This document shows, one piece after another, positions 29,976-38,307 of a stretch of 64,000 nt of DNA. A program made the translations under genes and the position numbers. Numbering within the stretch: position 1 is the first letter of the stretch; every line of letters starts with the position of its first letter. Source of the DNA: CBDESM01 sp965242485. Its GTDB lineage: Bacteria > Chloroflexota > Dehalococcoidia > Bin125. The notes under the pieces were generated by a model that did not search any database, was not told where the DNA came from, and was given only the letters and a program-made list of their open reading frames with translations. Location of the stretch: assembly GCA_965242485.1 (NCBI GenBank), contig CBDESM010000003.1, forward strand, positions 744,001 through 808,000. The letters run 5' to 3'.

Positions 29976-31067
29976 ATGTCGGAAGCCTCCCAAGATTCTC
30001 AAATCGGCCCGTGGGGCGCGCATGAACACGCCCTTTCGGTTCGCTCTCTGCGGGCTGCGCTGGCGGAGGGACGTTGTCCGCATGCGCTGCTGATCTCCGG
30101 GCCGGAAGGGATCGGCAAGCGGGATGTCGCGCTCGCCGTCGCCCGCGCGCTCGTCTGCGAGGGCGGCGAACCCAAGCCCTGCACCGTCTGCAACCAGTGC
30201 CGGCGGGTCAGCGAGAAGTACCACTTGGACGTCGAAGTCATCGAGCCGGGCGGGCTCTGCGACATCAGCGACCACAACCATCCGCGCTCGGTCAACATCC
30301 GCATCTGCCAGATCCGCCGGATCGAGCGGATCACCTCGCTCAAGCCCTTCGAATCGCCCGTCCGTGTGATCATCCTCGACCCGGCCGACCGGATCACGGC
30401 CGACGCATCCGACGCCTTCCTCAAGACGCTCGAAGAGCCTCCAGCCGACGTCTATTTCATCCTCCTCTCCAGCCGGGAGCAGCAGCTCTCCGAAACCATC
30501 CGCTCGCGCTGCCGCATCGTCACCCTCTCGCCGCTCCCCCATCCGGCGATCCGGCAATGGGTGCTCGAGAGCGAGGATGCGCGCCGGTTCGAAGAGGAGG
30601 AGCGGCTCGAAATCGCCAACCTCTCGAACGGCCGCATCGGCTGGCTGCGAGAAGCGCTGCAGGGCACCAACCCGATCGAGGTGCGCGGCGCGCAGATCGA
30701 GCAGCTGAGGCAGCTTTCGGCCGCGCCTACCGCGGAGCGCTTCGCCTTCGCCGAACAGCTCGGCGGCGGCCGCGGCCCGGCCGGCGCCGAGGCCCAGCGC
30801 GACATCGACTTCCTGCTCGCCTCCTGGGCCGACTGGTTCCGCGATCTGCTGCTCGCATCGCACGGCCTGCTCGACCGCGCCATGCACCGCACCCGGCTCG
30901 ACGATCTCCGCAACGACTCCGCCCGCTACAGTGAACCCGACATCTGCAATGCCCTGCACCAGCTGCAGGAAACGCGGCGACTCCTGCGCCAAGGCGCGAA
31001 TACCCGCCTCGCGCTTGATGTCCTGCTCCTCAACCTCCCCCGACCATCGGAACCGAGCCCCGCATGA
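29976..31067 (+). CDS. holB: DNA polymerase III delta-prime subunit
   Basis: 363 aa; the start is the ATG at 29976 (MSEASQDSQ), since upstream sequence in this frame is opposite-strand shadow. AAA+ clamp-loader features: HALLISGPEGIGKRDVALAVARAL with P-loop, the four-Cys zinc site in CEGGEPKPCTVCNQCRR (around 62-78), the VRVIILDPADRITADASDAFLKTLEEPPADVYFILLSS block (Walker B-like, sensor 1) and ETIRSRCRIV (SRC motif). Delta-prime works with tau/gamma and delta to load the sliding clamp. The stop overlaps the ricT start, an arrangement also seen in Bacillus (holB-yaaT). Confidence 0.9.
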   Translation: MSEASQDSQIGPWGAHEHALSVRSLRAALAEGRCPHALLISGPEGIGKRDVALAVARALVCEGGEPKPCTVCNQCRRVSEKYHLDVEVIEPGGLCDISDHNHPRSVNIRICQIRRIERITSLKPFESPVRVIILDPADRITADASDAFLKTLEEPPADVYFILLSSREQQLSETIRSRCRIVTLSPLPHPAIRQWVLESEDARRFEEEERLEIANLSNGRIGWLREALQGTNPIEVRGAQIEQLRQLSAAPTAERFAFAEQLGGGRGPAGAEAQRDIDFLLASWADWFRDLLLASHGLLDRAMHRTRLDDLRNDSARYSEPDICNALHQLQETRRLLRQGANTRLALDVLLLNLPRPSEPSPA

Positions 31068-32425
31068 CCACGCAAACCGACGATGCCCCGCCCGCAGCCG
31101 AAGAGGCGGGCGAGACGCATGTCCTGATCGGCGCGCGTTTGCGCGAGGCCGAGCGCATCCACCACTTCATCGCGCCCGCCGGCCCCGATGCCCCGCAGGT
31201 CTACCCGGGCGACTACGTCGTCGTCGACCGCGGGCACGGCGAAACCATGGCCCGCGTCGCCACCGTCGGCGAACCCTCGACCGCGCAGCCCGCGCGCAAT
31301 TCCCGCTACATCATCCGCCTCGCCGATGCCGAAGACCGCGAACGCGCCTCGGAATCGCAGCAGCTCGGCGAGCGCGTCCTCGCCGACATGCGCCGCCTCG
31401 TCGCCGAGACCGGCATCGAGCTCTATCCCGTCGCCGTCGAGCCCAACCTCGACGCGACCCGCGCCACGGCCCACTTCCACTCCGACAATCACGTCGATTT
31501 CCGCGACCTCGTCGAGGAAGTCGAGGAGCTCCACGACATCGACATCGACATGCAGCATGCCGGCCCGCGCGAACGCGCCAAGCTGGTCGACGGCCACGAC
31601 ATCTGCGGCCTCCGCCTCTGCTGCGCGTCTTGGATGACCGAGTTCCCCAAAGTCGGCATCCGCCAAGCCAAAGCGCAGGACCTTTCGCTCAATCCCGACA
31701 CGATCTCCGGCGTCTGCGGGCGCATCTTCTGCTGCCTCACCTTCGAGCACGACGTCTACCGCGAGATGCGCGGCACGCTGCCCAAACTCGGCAAGCGCGT
31801 CTCCACCCCCGCCGGCATGGGCAAGGTCGTCAAGCTCAACGTGCTCAAGCAAACCGCCACGATCAGGCTCGACGATCACCCCGAGCGCGTCGATGTCCCG
31901 GCGGCCGAGATCGGACTCACGGTCCGCACCGAAGACGCGCCCAACCAAGCAGCCATCGACGCCGAGCACGAAGAGGCGGAGCGCGCGCGCGCCCTCCGTC
32001 AAGCCGCAGCCCCGGCCGGCGCCGAAATCGAGCAGCCGGAACCCGAACCCGCCGCCCGGACAGATGAAGCACCGCAACGCCGAAGGCGGCGCCGACGGCA
32101 GGAATCCGAACCGACCGAAGCCAGCCCGCCGCAACCGCGCCAACGACGGGAACGATCACGGCCCGCCCAGAAGCCTGACCGGGAACGTGATTCCGAGCGC
32201 GAGAGCAAAGGCGACACGGAGCGCGACCGTGCCGGTGCGCCGCCACGTCGGCGACGACGACGCGCCCCGACTGACCGCGAAGCTCCCTCGGCCGACCGAC
32301 CGCGTCGTCGGCAGGATCCGCCCAGCGCACGCGACTCCGCGCCGACCGAGTCGGAAAAACCTCGCCTGCGTCGGCGACGACGTCGCCGTTCGGCTGAGGA
32401 CCAAGAACGTTCCTCGGACGACTAA
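31064..32425 (+). CDS. ricT: PSP1-domain protein, RicT/YaaT-like, with Arg/Glu-rich tail
   Basis: 453 aa, overlapping holB by 4 bp. Residues about 95-245 form the PSP1 domain: VDFRDLVEEVEELHDIDIDM, then GLRLCCASWMTEFPKVGIRQAKAQDLSLNP and GVCGRIFCCLTFEHDVY, with the Cys clusters that in RicT/RicA/RicF ligate iron-sulfur clusters. A beta domain follows (VDVPAAEIGLTV). Unlike Bacillus RicT (about 275 aa), a 150-residue low-complexity tail rich in Arg, Glu, Asp and Pro, including RRRRRR runs, closes the protein; such tails often bind RNA. RicT homologues affect RNase Y-dependent mRNA processing. No ricA or ricF is visible here. Confidence 0.88.
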   Translation: MTTQTDDAPPAAEEAGETHVLIGARLREAERIHHFIAPAGPDAPQVYPGDYVVVDRGHGETMARVATVGEPSTAQPARNSRYIIRLADAEDRERASESQQLGERVLADMRRLVAETGIELYPVAVEPNLDATRATAHFHSDNHVDFRDLVEEVEELHDIDIDMQHAGPRERAKLVDGHDICGLRLCCASWMTEFPKVGIRQAKAQDLSLNPDTISGVCGRIFCCLTFEHDVYREMRGTLPKLGKRVSTPAGMGKVVKLNVLKQTATIRLDDHPERVDVPAAEIGLTVRTEDAPNQAAIDAEHEEAERARALRQAAAPAGAEIEQPEPEPAARTDEAPQRRRRRRRQESEPTEASPPQPRQRRERSRPAQKPDRERDSERESKGDTERDRAGAPPRRRRRRAPTDREAPSADRPRRRQDPPSARDSAPTESEKPRLRRRRRRRSAEDQERSSDD

Positions 32426-32478
32426 ACCCGCGATCTATCGCATTATCGGGGACATCTTCGATCTTCAGTTCTCATGTC

Positions 32479-32529
32479 TAGCACGCTGCGAATAGTACTC
32501 ATGTGCAGTTGTTGAGATGCAGCGTGCTA
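32479..32529. terminator. Perfect 11-bp inverted repeat between convergent ricT and parB
   Basis: TAGCACGCTGC at 32479-32489 pairs exactly with GCAGCGTGCTA at 32519-32529, with a 29-base AT-rich spacer; the right arm includes the parB stop. It sits in a noticeably AT-richer 100-bp gap. It could be a bidirectional terminator or a protein-binding site. There is no T-tract. Confidence 0.5.
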
Positions 32530-33411
32530 AACGGTGATGCGGTCGGGGGCCTCGCCTCCGCCTTCCGCATTCTCGTCAAGCTGGGCGATCCAAGCTCGCA
32601 GCTGATCGACGTCCTGCCAATCGACGATCAGCTGGCCGCCACCGCCTCGTTTGGACCGAATCTCCACGCGCGTCTGTAGTGCGCGCTCTGCTGCTTGGGC
32701 GAGCGTCTCCAGTTCGGGGGCGGGCTTGGCCGCCTGGCGCTGCGCTGGTTCCCGTGGCGGCTTGGAGAACGCGCGCGCTGCGGCCTCGACCTCGCGCACG
32801 GTGAGCGCTTCTGCAGCAGCCCGCTCGGCCAGCTCTTCTTGGTACTCCGGCGGCGCGGCGAGCACGGCCCGGGCTTGGCCCTCGCTCAGCGAGCCCAGTT
32901 GGATCAGCTCCTGCGCGGCAGCGGGAAGCTGCAACAGCCGCAGCGCGTTCGCCACTGCGGCGCGGGATTTCCCCAGCTGCTGCCCGATCTTCCCGTGCGT
33001 GTAGCCCTGTTCCACCAGCCGTTGGAAGCCGAGCGCGGCCTCGATCGGATTCAGGTCTTCCCGCTGCAAGTTCTCGATCAGCGCCAACGTCAGCGGAGAG
33101 GCCGCCGTTCCGGGCACGACGACTACGGGCACCGTCTCCAAACCGGCCTGCTGCGCCGCGCGCCAGCGGCGCTCGCCGGCGACGATCGTGTATGCGCCGT
33201 CGTCCGCGCGGCGCACCAAAATCGGCTGCAGCACGCCGTGCTCCCGTATGGATGCGGCCAGCTCCTCCATCGGCTCTTCGGCAAACCGCCGGCGCGGCTG
33301 CTGCGGATCGGGGCGCAGCTCGTCCACGCGGATGCTCCGCTGCACCTCTTCGCGAATCTCCGCGCGCGGGAGCAGGGAGTCAAGGCCCCGGCCCAGCCCT
33401 GATTCAGTCAT
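32527..33411 (-). CDS. parB: Chromosome-partitioning protein ParB (Spo0J)
   Basis: 294 aa from the ATG overlapping the soj stop (ATGA). ParB binds parS, spreads as a CTP-dependent clamp and loads SMC. Motifs: N-terminal GLGRGLDSLLP, ParA-stimulating LGRGL; CTP-binding boxes LVRRADDGAYTIVAGERRWRAA (around 62-83) and LTLALIENLQREDLNPIEAAL (around 98-118); HTH YTHGKIGQQLGKSRAAVANALRLLQLP (around 127-153). The C-terminal dimer domain is VEIRSKRGGGGQLIVDW. Two perfect parS sites lie about 4 kb away at 37.5 kb. Confidence 0.97.
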   Translation of the reverse strand: MTESGLGRGLDSLLPRAEIREEVQRSIRVDELRPDPQQPRRRFAEEPMEELAASIREHGVLQPILVRRADDGAYTIVAGERRWRAAQQAGLETVPVVVVPGTAASPLTLALIENLQREDLNPIEAALGFQRLVEQGYTHGKIGQQLGKSRAAVANALRLLQLPAAAQELIQLGSLSEGQARAVLAAPPEYQEELAERAAAEALTVREVEAAARAFSKPPREPAQRQAAKPAPELETLAQAAERALQTRVEIRSKRGGGGQLIVDWQDVDQLRAWIAQLDENAEGGGEAPDRITV

Positions 33412-34193
33412 GCGGCGGCTCCGATCCCAGTGCGGGCGGCGAATTCGCGCGCCAGTTCCTGATAGGCCTCCGAGCCGCGCGAGTCGGGGGCGTGGCCCAG
33501 CACGCTCAGTTGGTGGCTGGGCGCTTCCGAAATCCGCACCGAGCGCGGGATCACGGTGGCGAACATCTTCAGCGGATGCCGGCGCAGCTGATCGGCGACA
33601 TCGCGCGAGAGCCGCGTGCGTCCGTCGTACATCGTCGCGACGACGCCGATCAGGGCCAGCCGCGGGTTGAACGCGGCCCGCACCCGCTCGATCGTATCCA
33701 GCAACGCGGCCAGCCCCTCCATCGCCAAGTATTCGCACTGCACCGGCACCAGCACTCCGTCCGCCGCCGTCAGCGCGTTCAGCGTCAGCAGGCCCAGCGA
33801 CGGCCCGCAGTCAAGCAATACACAGCTGTACCGCTCCTGCACCGGCGCGAGCGCCTGCGCGATCAGATGCTCGCGGCGCTCCGTATTCGCCAGCTCGAGG
33901 TCGGCGGCGGCCAAGTCGATCGAAGCGGGCACCGCGTCGACCAAATCCAAGCTGGTGGGGCGGACCGCCTGTTCGAGCGTCGCTCGCTTCCCCAGCACCT
34001 CGAAGAGGCCGACCTGCCCGGTTCCATCAGCGGGTGTTTTGGCGCCCAGCACGCTGCTCGCATTGGCTTGCGCGTCGCAGTCGACGACCAGCACCCGCGT
34101 TCCTGTCGCCGCCAGCGCGGCCGCCAGATTGACGGCGGTCGTCGTCTTGCCCACGCCGCCCTTCTGGTTGGCCACCGCAGCCACGTAAGTCAC
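33408..34193 (-). CDS. parA: ParA-family chromosome-partitioning ATPase (Soj)
   Basis: 261 aa taken from GTG 34193 (preceded by GGAG at 5 bp); an upstream GTG at 34229 gives 12 more residues but no better RBS. The start gives the family-typical MTYVAAVANQKGGVGKTTTAVNLA with deviant Walker A KGGVGKTT at 10-17. Walker A' VLVVDCDAQANAS (around 38-50), Walker B-type CVLLDCGPSLGLL (around 110) and the VPVQCEYLAMEGLAALL loop complete the MinD/ParA signature. Soj binds DNA nonspecifically and moves ParB-parS complexes; in Bacillus it also regulates DnaA. Co-transcribed with jag upstream and parB downstream. Confidence 0.95.
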   Translation of the reverse strand: MTYVAAVANQKGGVGKTTTAVNLAAALAATGTRVLVVDCDAQANASSVLGAKTPADGTGQVGLFEVLGKRATLEQAVRPTSLDLVDAVPASIDLAAADLELANTERREHLIAQALAPVQERYSCVLLDCGPSLGLLTLNALTAADGVLVPVQCEYLAMEGLAALLDTIERVRAAFNPRLALIGVVATMYDGRTRLSRDVADQLRRHPLKMFATVIPRSVRISEAPSHQLSVLGHAPDSRGSEAYQELAREFAARTGIGAAA

Positions 34194-34230
34194 GAGCGCT
34201 CCGAGCCCGAACTGATCACCGGTTTGCACC

Positions 34231-34256
34231 TGCGATCATATCGGCAGATGATCGCA
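34231..34256. promoter_or_regulatory. 9-bp inverted repeat just upstream of soj
   Basis: TGCGATCAT (34231-34239) and ATGATCGCA (34248-34256) are exact complements around an 8-base loop. It lies between jag (ends 34316 on the - strand) and the soj start. It could be an operator for the par genes, a processing hairpin or a terminator lacking a T-run. Confidence 0.4.
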
Positions 34257-34315
34257 AGCGGCAGCCATCTGCAATTCCACGCTTCAATTCCGCCGCCCTT
34301 GCGACGAAACTCCGG

Positions 34316-35332
34316 CTACTCGCGCAGGCTGACCTTGACCCGGCGTTGCGGGCCGTCGCCTTCGGAGGCGGTTTCCAGGTCCGGTTCGTCCATCAGGGCG
34401 AGGTGGATGATCCGCCGCTCGGCGGGCGGCATGCTCGCGAGCACGACCTCGCCGCCGTATTCGCGCACCTCGGCGGCGGCCCGGTCGGCGATGTCGTGCA
34501 GCGCCTCTTCGCGGCGGCGGCGATATCCGTCCACATCGATGCTCACGGGGTGATCGCCGTCGATGGCCCGGCTGATGATCACGTTCACCACGTACTGCAG
34601 CGCCGTGATGTGGCTCCCGTGCCGCCCGATCAGCAGGCCCAAGTCGTCGCCCGGCTTCGCGGTCACGTCGATCACCGCGATCGAGTGGTCGAGTCCGTCC
34701 ATCGGCGTCTCCGGTTCGCGGTCCGAGATGTTGACGTCGAAGCCCATCAGCCTGGTCAGGTCGCGCACGACCTCGACGGCGAAGGCGCGGGGGTCATCGT
34801 CGGGCTCGAATTCCGGGTCGGCTGCGAGTTCGAACGGCGGCAACGGCTCGCGCGGCTCGCTCTGTCGCGGTTCGCGGTCTCGCCCGCGCCCGCGATCCTG
34901 CCAGCCCCGCCCGCGGCCCCCGTCCCGTTGCCCGCGCCGCCCCGACCTGCCGCGGTCTTCGTATCCGTCGCGCTCCATGATCGGCCGGCCGCCGCCGCGG
35001 GCGGAGCCGCCCTGCCCGCCGCGCGACGCGCGCCCGCGGTAGTCCGGCTGCGCCTCGCCCTCCTCCTCGTCGTCCGCCTCCAGCTCGGTCGGATCCTCGT
35101 AGTCGTCGTCCTGCGACAACGGGGGTTCGCCGTCCTCGGCCGGGTCCTGATCGTCGCCGAGGGGCGCGACGCGGACCAAGGCGGGGGTTTGGCCGACGCC
35201 GAGCACGCCGCTGCGCCCTTCGTCGAGCACTTGGATCTCGACTTCGCTCCGCGTCAGGCCGAGCTCGCGCAGCGCCTCCTGCACCGCGTCGTCAACCGTC
35301 CGGCCCTCGATCTCGATTGCGCGTCCTGCCAT
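34316..35332 (-). CDS. jag: Jag (SpoIIIJ-associated) RNA-binding protein, KhpB-like
   Basis: 338 aa; ATG 35332 is preferred over an upstream TTG because GGAG lies 9 bp before it. Order: Jag-N domain (AIEIEGRTVDDAVQEALRELGL, VEIQVLDEGRSGVLGVG at 1-50), a long acidic then RG/RGR-rich disordered linker (about 60-180), the KH domain with LGLLIGRHGSHITALQYVVNVI (GxxG loop, about 240-262) and C-terminal R3H (YRRRREEALHDIADRAA, MPPAERRIIHLAL). KhpB homologues bind many small RNAs and control division and wall genes. The extended RG-rich linker is longer than the Bacillus protein. It sits directly downstream of yidC. Confidence 0.92.
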   Translation of the reverse strand: MAGRAIEIEGRTVDDAVQEALRELGLTRSEVEIQVLDEGRSGVLGVGQTPALVRVAPLGDDQDPAEDGEPPLSQDDDYEDPTELEADDEEEGEAQPDYRGRASRGGQGGSARGGGRPIMERDGYEDRGRSGRRGQRDGGRGRGWQDRGRGRDREPRQSEPREPLPPFELAADPEFEPDDDPRAFAVEVVRDLTRLMGFDVNISDREPETPMDGLDHSIAVIDVTAKPGDDLGLLIGRHGSHITALQYVVNVIISRAIDGDHPVSIDVDGYRRRREEALHDIADRAAAEVREYGGEVVLASMPPAERRIIHLALMDEPDLETASEGDGPQRRVKVSLRE

Positions 35333-35389
35333 GTTCCATCGCTCCAATTGCTGCGGGTGCGCACTCGCGCCCGTCGCTCTGCGTGCTCG

Positions 35390-36337
35390 TTATCTCCGCG
35401 CCCTGCGCCGCCGGCGGCGCCTCCGCTCTTCGGCGGCCGAGCGCCGGCGTTCGGCCGGCTGCTCGTCGTCCGCGGTCTCGGTTGCTTCCGCTTCGATTGG
35501 TTCCTCGCGCTGCTCCTCGCGCGCTTCGCGCCGCGAAGAGGAGCCCGATGACACGGTCGCCGCTGCCGGCGCGGGCAGCGGGTCCAGCGAGATCAGCCAG
35601 CGCAGCGAGATCGATTCGCCCGTACGGTAGAAGTAGTAGTAGTACGAGGTGGCGATGGTGAAGACGCTGGTCACCAGCCAGTAGAGCGCCAGCCCGGCTG
35701 GCACTTGCAGCGTGAAGAAGCCGAATACGAGCGGCAGCATCCACAGCATCGTCTGGTTGGTCGATTGCGAGCGCTCGTCCCGCGCCGGCATCCGCGCCGT
35801 CGACAACTTCTGCTGGAAGAACGTGAGCACGGCGATCACGATCGCCAGCGGCAACGACTGGACCAAAGCGCTGGAACCCAGGTCGAGGAAGAGAAAATTG
35901 CGATCCAGCGGGATGGATGCGGTGATGTAGTCCCAATCGTAGAGTCGCCGCGAGAGGCTCAGCAGCTGCTCCGGCGTGTCGCCCAAGGTGTTGCGGATCA
36001 CCTGATAGAGCGCGATCCAGATCGGCATCTGCACCAGCAGCGGCCAGATGCAGCCGAGCGGGTTGATCCCCGCCTCGCGGTACAGCTTGACCATCTCCTC
36101 TTGGCGCCGCTTGGGGTCCTTGTACTTCTTCTGCAGCTCCTGCATGCGCGGCTGCATCAGCTGCATCGCCCGCGTCGCCCGCAGCTGCCGCAGCGTCAGC
36201 GGGTAGGTGATGACCCGGATGATCAGCGTGAAGACGATGATCGCCAAGCCGTAGTTGTCGGCCAAGGCGTTGGTCAGGATGATCAACGCATTGGTGACCG
36301 GATTGAGCAGGACATCGTTCCAGAGGAAGTCGATCAT
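35390..36337 (-). CDS. yidC: Membrane protein insertase YidC/Oxa1 family
   Basis: 315 aa from ATG 36337 (MIDFLWNDVLL), whose codon overlaps the propeller-gene stop (TGATG). The Gram-positive type without the large periplasmic domain. Membrane segments: NYGLAIIVFTLIIRVITYPL (around 27-47, with the conserved hydrophilic-groove Arg), INPLGCIWPLLVQMPIWIALYQVI (around 92-115), LVQSLPLAIVIAVLTFFQQ and MLWMLPLVFGFFTLQVPAGLALYW (around 210-235). The charged cytosolic helix MQPRMQELQKKYKDPKRRQEEM separates the first two. A long Arg/Glu-rich C-terminal tail ends RRRRRRRRARR, typical of ribosome-contacting tails. No signal-peptide lipobox is seen. Confidence 0.95.
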   Translation of the reverse strand: MIDFLWNDVLLNPVTNALIILTNALADNYGLAIIVFTLIIRVITYPLTLRQLRATRAMQLMQPRMQELQKKYKDPKRRQEEMVKLYREAGINPLGCIWPLLVQMPIWIALYQVIRNTLGDTPEQLLSLSRRLYDWDYITASIPLDRNFLFLDLGSSALVQSLPLAIVIAVLTFFQQKLSTARMPARDERSQSTNQTMLWMLPLVFGFFTLQVPAGLALYWLVTSVFTIATSYYYYFYRTGESISLRWLISLDPLPAPAAATVSSGSSSRREAREEQREEPIEAEATETADDEQPAERRRSAAEERRRRRRRRARR

Positions 36338-37548
36338 CAGTCGGCCTCGTACAGCTTTTGAGGCGCGGCGTTGACGCCGAGCACGGCCGACCAAAGCTGC
36401 CCGCGCTCATTGCCGATCAGCAACCGACCGCCGATCAGGCGCGGGTCCGAAAGCACATCGCCGTCCACGCGGACTTCAAAGGGGAAGGCGGGCTGGCCCG
36501 TTTCCGCGTTGATCTGGTGGATCGAACCATCGCGCGCGACCACGGCCAGCACTGGGATTCCCTGTACATCGGCGAGCACGGGCCGCGAGCGCATGCGGTC
36601 TTCGCCCGATATGTAGGGCGAGCCCCAGTGCGGCTGTCCGTTCCGCGCGTCCCATGCATGCACGTTCCCGCGCACATCGGATACGTATAGGACGCCCTCG
36701 TCCACCAGCGGCGTGCCCCAGAACCAGTTCTGTCCGCGCGCCGTCCAGACGGTTTCGCCGTCTTCGGGCCGAATGGCGTAGTAGGTGCGGTCGAACGCGC
36801 CGAAGTAGGCCAAACCTTCGGCGACCGTTACGGACGAGGCGAGGCCGGCGCCGATCTGCCGCCGCCAAGCCTCTTCGCCTGGTTGCGGGCCGTCGACGCG
36901 GAGCGCCGTGACCCAGCCGTTGAGGTCGGCGAAGATCAACAGCTTGCCGATCTCGGTGTCCGCCAGCGCCGGCGAGCCGAGGATCGCCAAGTCGCTGCCG
37001 CCCGACCATTCCCAAATCACCTCTTGGGGACGCTCGATATGGACCGCGATCACGCGATCGTCATTGGTCGCGATGTAGGCCAAACTGTCGTCAAGCGCCG
37101 GCGTCGCCACGATCCGGGCACCGGTTGCGAAGACGGCGCGGGCGCTGCGTCCGTCGCCTCGCACGGCCCAGAGGATGCCATCGCTGTATTCGCCGACCAG
37201 CCATTCTCCGGTGAATTCAGCCCAGACGGGGTCGGCGTAGAAGGCGGTCGTTTCCAAGTCATCGGCGAGACCGGGCAGGCGGTTGTCGTTGTTGTCCTGC
37301 GGGAATTGCCAGGCCACAACGCCGGTTGCGACATCCAGCGCCACGACCTTGTCGCCCCCGGTCGGGAAGACGATTCGGCCCTCGCTCTGCGGATCTTCCG
37401 CGACTGCGCCCCAGCCGTCGGGCGCATCCGCGATCTCGCATGCGACGAGGACGAGCGGCAACAGCAGCAGCACAGGCCAGATCAGCAGGCGGGATCGGAG
37501 CAGGGGGTGTTTCACGTGAAACACCCCGCGACGGACTCGGCGACACAC
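36337..37548 (-). CDS. PQQ-type beta-propeller lipoprotein (BamB-like fold) between yidD and yidC
   Basis: Up to 403 aa from GTG 37548; GTG 37524 or 37515 would also give a good signal peptide and no start has a clear RBS. A hydrophobic stretch ends LPLVLVAC (Cys about 37 from the longest start). The mature part has PQQ-like propeller blades: GGDKVVALDVATGVVAWQF, GEYSDGILWAVRGDG, ADLNGWVTALRVDG, YAIRPEDGETVWTARG, DVRGNVHAWDARNGQPHW and DGSIHQINAETGQPAF. Without a quinone site this is a BamB-like scaffold. Its place in the yidD-yidC operon hints at a role in membrane-protein insertion or folding (inference). A parS site overlaps its 5' end. Confidence 0.8.
   Translation of the reverse strand: MCRRVRRGVFHVKHPLLRSRLLIWPVLLLLPLVLVACEIADAPDGWGAVAEDPQSEGRIVFPTGGDKVVALDVATGVVAWQFPQDNNDNRLPGLADDLETTAFYADPVWAEFTGEWLVGEYSDGILWAVRGDGRSARAVFATGARIVATPALDDSLAYIATNDDRVIAVHIERPQEVIWEWSGGSDLAILGSPALADTEIGKLLIFADLNGWVTALRVDGPQPGEEAWRRQIGAGLASSVTVAEGLAYFGAFDRTYYAIRPEDGETVWTARGQNWFWGTPLVDEGVLYVSDVRGNVHAWDARNGQPHWGSPYISGEDRMRSRPVLADVQGIPVLAVVARDGSIHQINAETGQPAFPFEVRVDGDVLSDPRLIGGRLLIGNERGQLWSAVLGVNAAPQKLYEAD
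37508..37523. other. parS site 1
   Basis: TGTTTCACGTGAAACA, an exact match to the bacterial consensus palindrome bound by ParB. The flanks extend it to GGTGTTTCACGTGAAACACC. It lies inside the 5' end of the propeller lipoprotein gene, where it is read as VFHVKH. Confidence 0.95.
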
Positions 37549-37574
37549 TCCACGACACGCTCTGGCCCGGCAGG

Positions 37575-37590
37575 TGTTTCACGTGAAACA
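37575..37590. other. parS site 2
   Basis: A second exact TGTTTCACGTGAAACA, with centre 67 bp from site 1, in the gap between yidD and the propeller lipoprotein gene. It also carries the GG...CC flanks. Two close perfect sites mark a ParB loading point near the chromosomal origin. Confidence 0.95.
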
Positions 37591-37630
37591 CCATGCTCGG
37601 CAGCATGCGCGAGCGTCCTCAATAGCGCCT

Positions 37631-37888
37631 TCATCGGGGACGCACCGGGTCGTAGCCGCCATTGCTGAACGGATTGCAGCGGAGCAAGCGCCAGATGCCG
37701 GCAATGGCACCGCGCGCCAAGCCGTGCTCGCGCACCGCGTCGGCCATGTATTCCGAACAGCTCGGCTGGTAGGCGCATTGCGATCCAAGCGCTGCGAAGA
37801 TGGGCGACAGCATCCGCTGGTACAGGCGGATCAGGCCGATGAGTGCGCGATCGCCGATTTTGGAGCGCGGCTCCGCCACCGCGCTCAC
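37631..37888 (-). CDS. yidD: Membrane protein insertion efficiency factor YidD
   Basis: 85 aa, GTG start overlapping the rnpA stop (GTGA). The family signature is complete: LIGLIRLYQRMLSP at 16-29, the Cys-rich QPSCSEYMADAVREHG (around 41-56) and GIWRLLRCNPFSNGGYDPV near the C-terminus. YidD is a small membrane-associated protein that aids YidC-dependent insertion. It retains the rpmH-rnpA-yidD order typical of bacteria. Confidence 0.93.
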   Translation of the reverse strand: MSAVAEPRSKIGDRALIGLIRLYQRMLSPIFAALGSQCAYQPSCSEYMADAVREHGLARGAIAGIWRLLRCNPFSNGGYDPVRPR

Positions 37889-38232
37889 GATTCGCCGTCC
37901 CGTTCCAGCCGCTTCCGGGCCCTGCGCATCAGCTCGCCCAAATTTTCGGCCAGCGCCGCATACGAAGCCTCCGCTGCGCCGCGTCGCGCGATCACGACCA
38001 CGTCAAGCCCCGTCCCATCGATTTCCATCGCGGCCGCTCGCAGCCGTCGCTTGATTTTGTTGCGCACGACTGCGCCGCCGAGGCGGGAGCTGACCGCGAA
38101 GCCCCAGCGGTTCGGCTGATCGTCGTCCCGCTCCCGGACTGCAACCGAGAGTTCGTGTCGGGATATACGTACATTTGTACTAAAGACGGCATCGAACTCC
38201 GCCTTCTTGCGCAGACGGCGGTCACGGCGCAT
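37885..38232 (-). CDS. rnpA: Ribonuclease P protein component
   Basis: 115 aa. RnpA assists the catalytic RNA in tRNA 5' maturation. N-terminal RLRKKAEFDAVFSTNVRIS (RL-K-xF-xV), central ELSVAVRERDDDQPNRWGFAVSSRLGGAVVRNKIKRRLRAA with the RNR-type motif (RNKIKRRLR, about 57-65) and GLDVVVIARRGAA (the D-VVIAR strand). The first gene after rpmH, in the standard order. Confidence 0.95.
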   Translation of the reverse strand: MRRDRRLRKKAEFDAVFSTNVRISRHELSVAVRERDDDQPNRWGFAVSSRLGGAVVRNKIKRRLRAAAMEIDGTGLDVVVIARRGAAEASYAALAENLGELMRRARKRLERDGES

Positions 38233-38307
38233 CGATCCGCGGGCGGACGCAGGGAAGCATGGCGGTAGTGCGGTTGCATTGCATGGACGGCACGGAGAGG
38301 CCTGGGC

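Noticed and set aside
37499..37590. Short frames on both strands carrying FHVKH
   Set aside because: The peptide is simply the translation of the parS palindromes.
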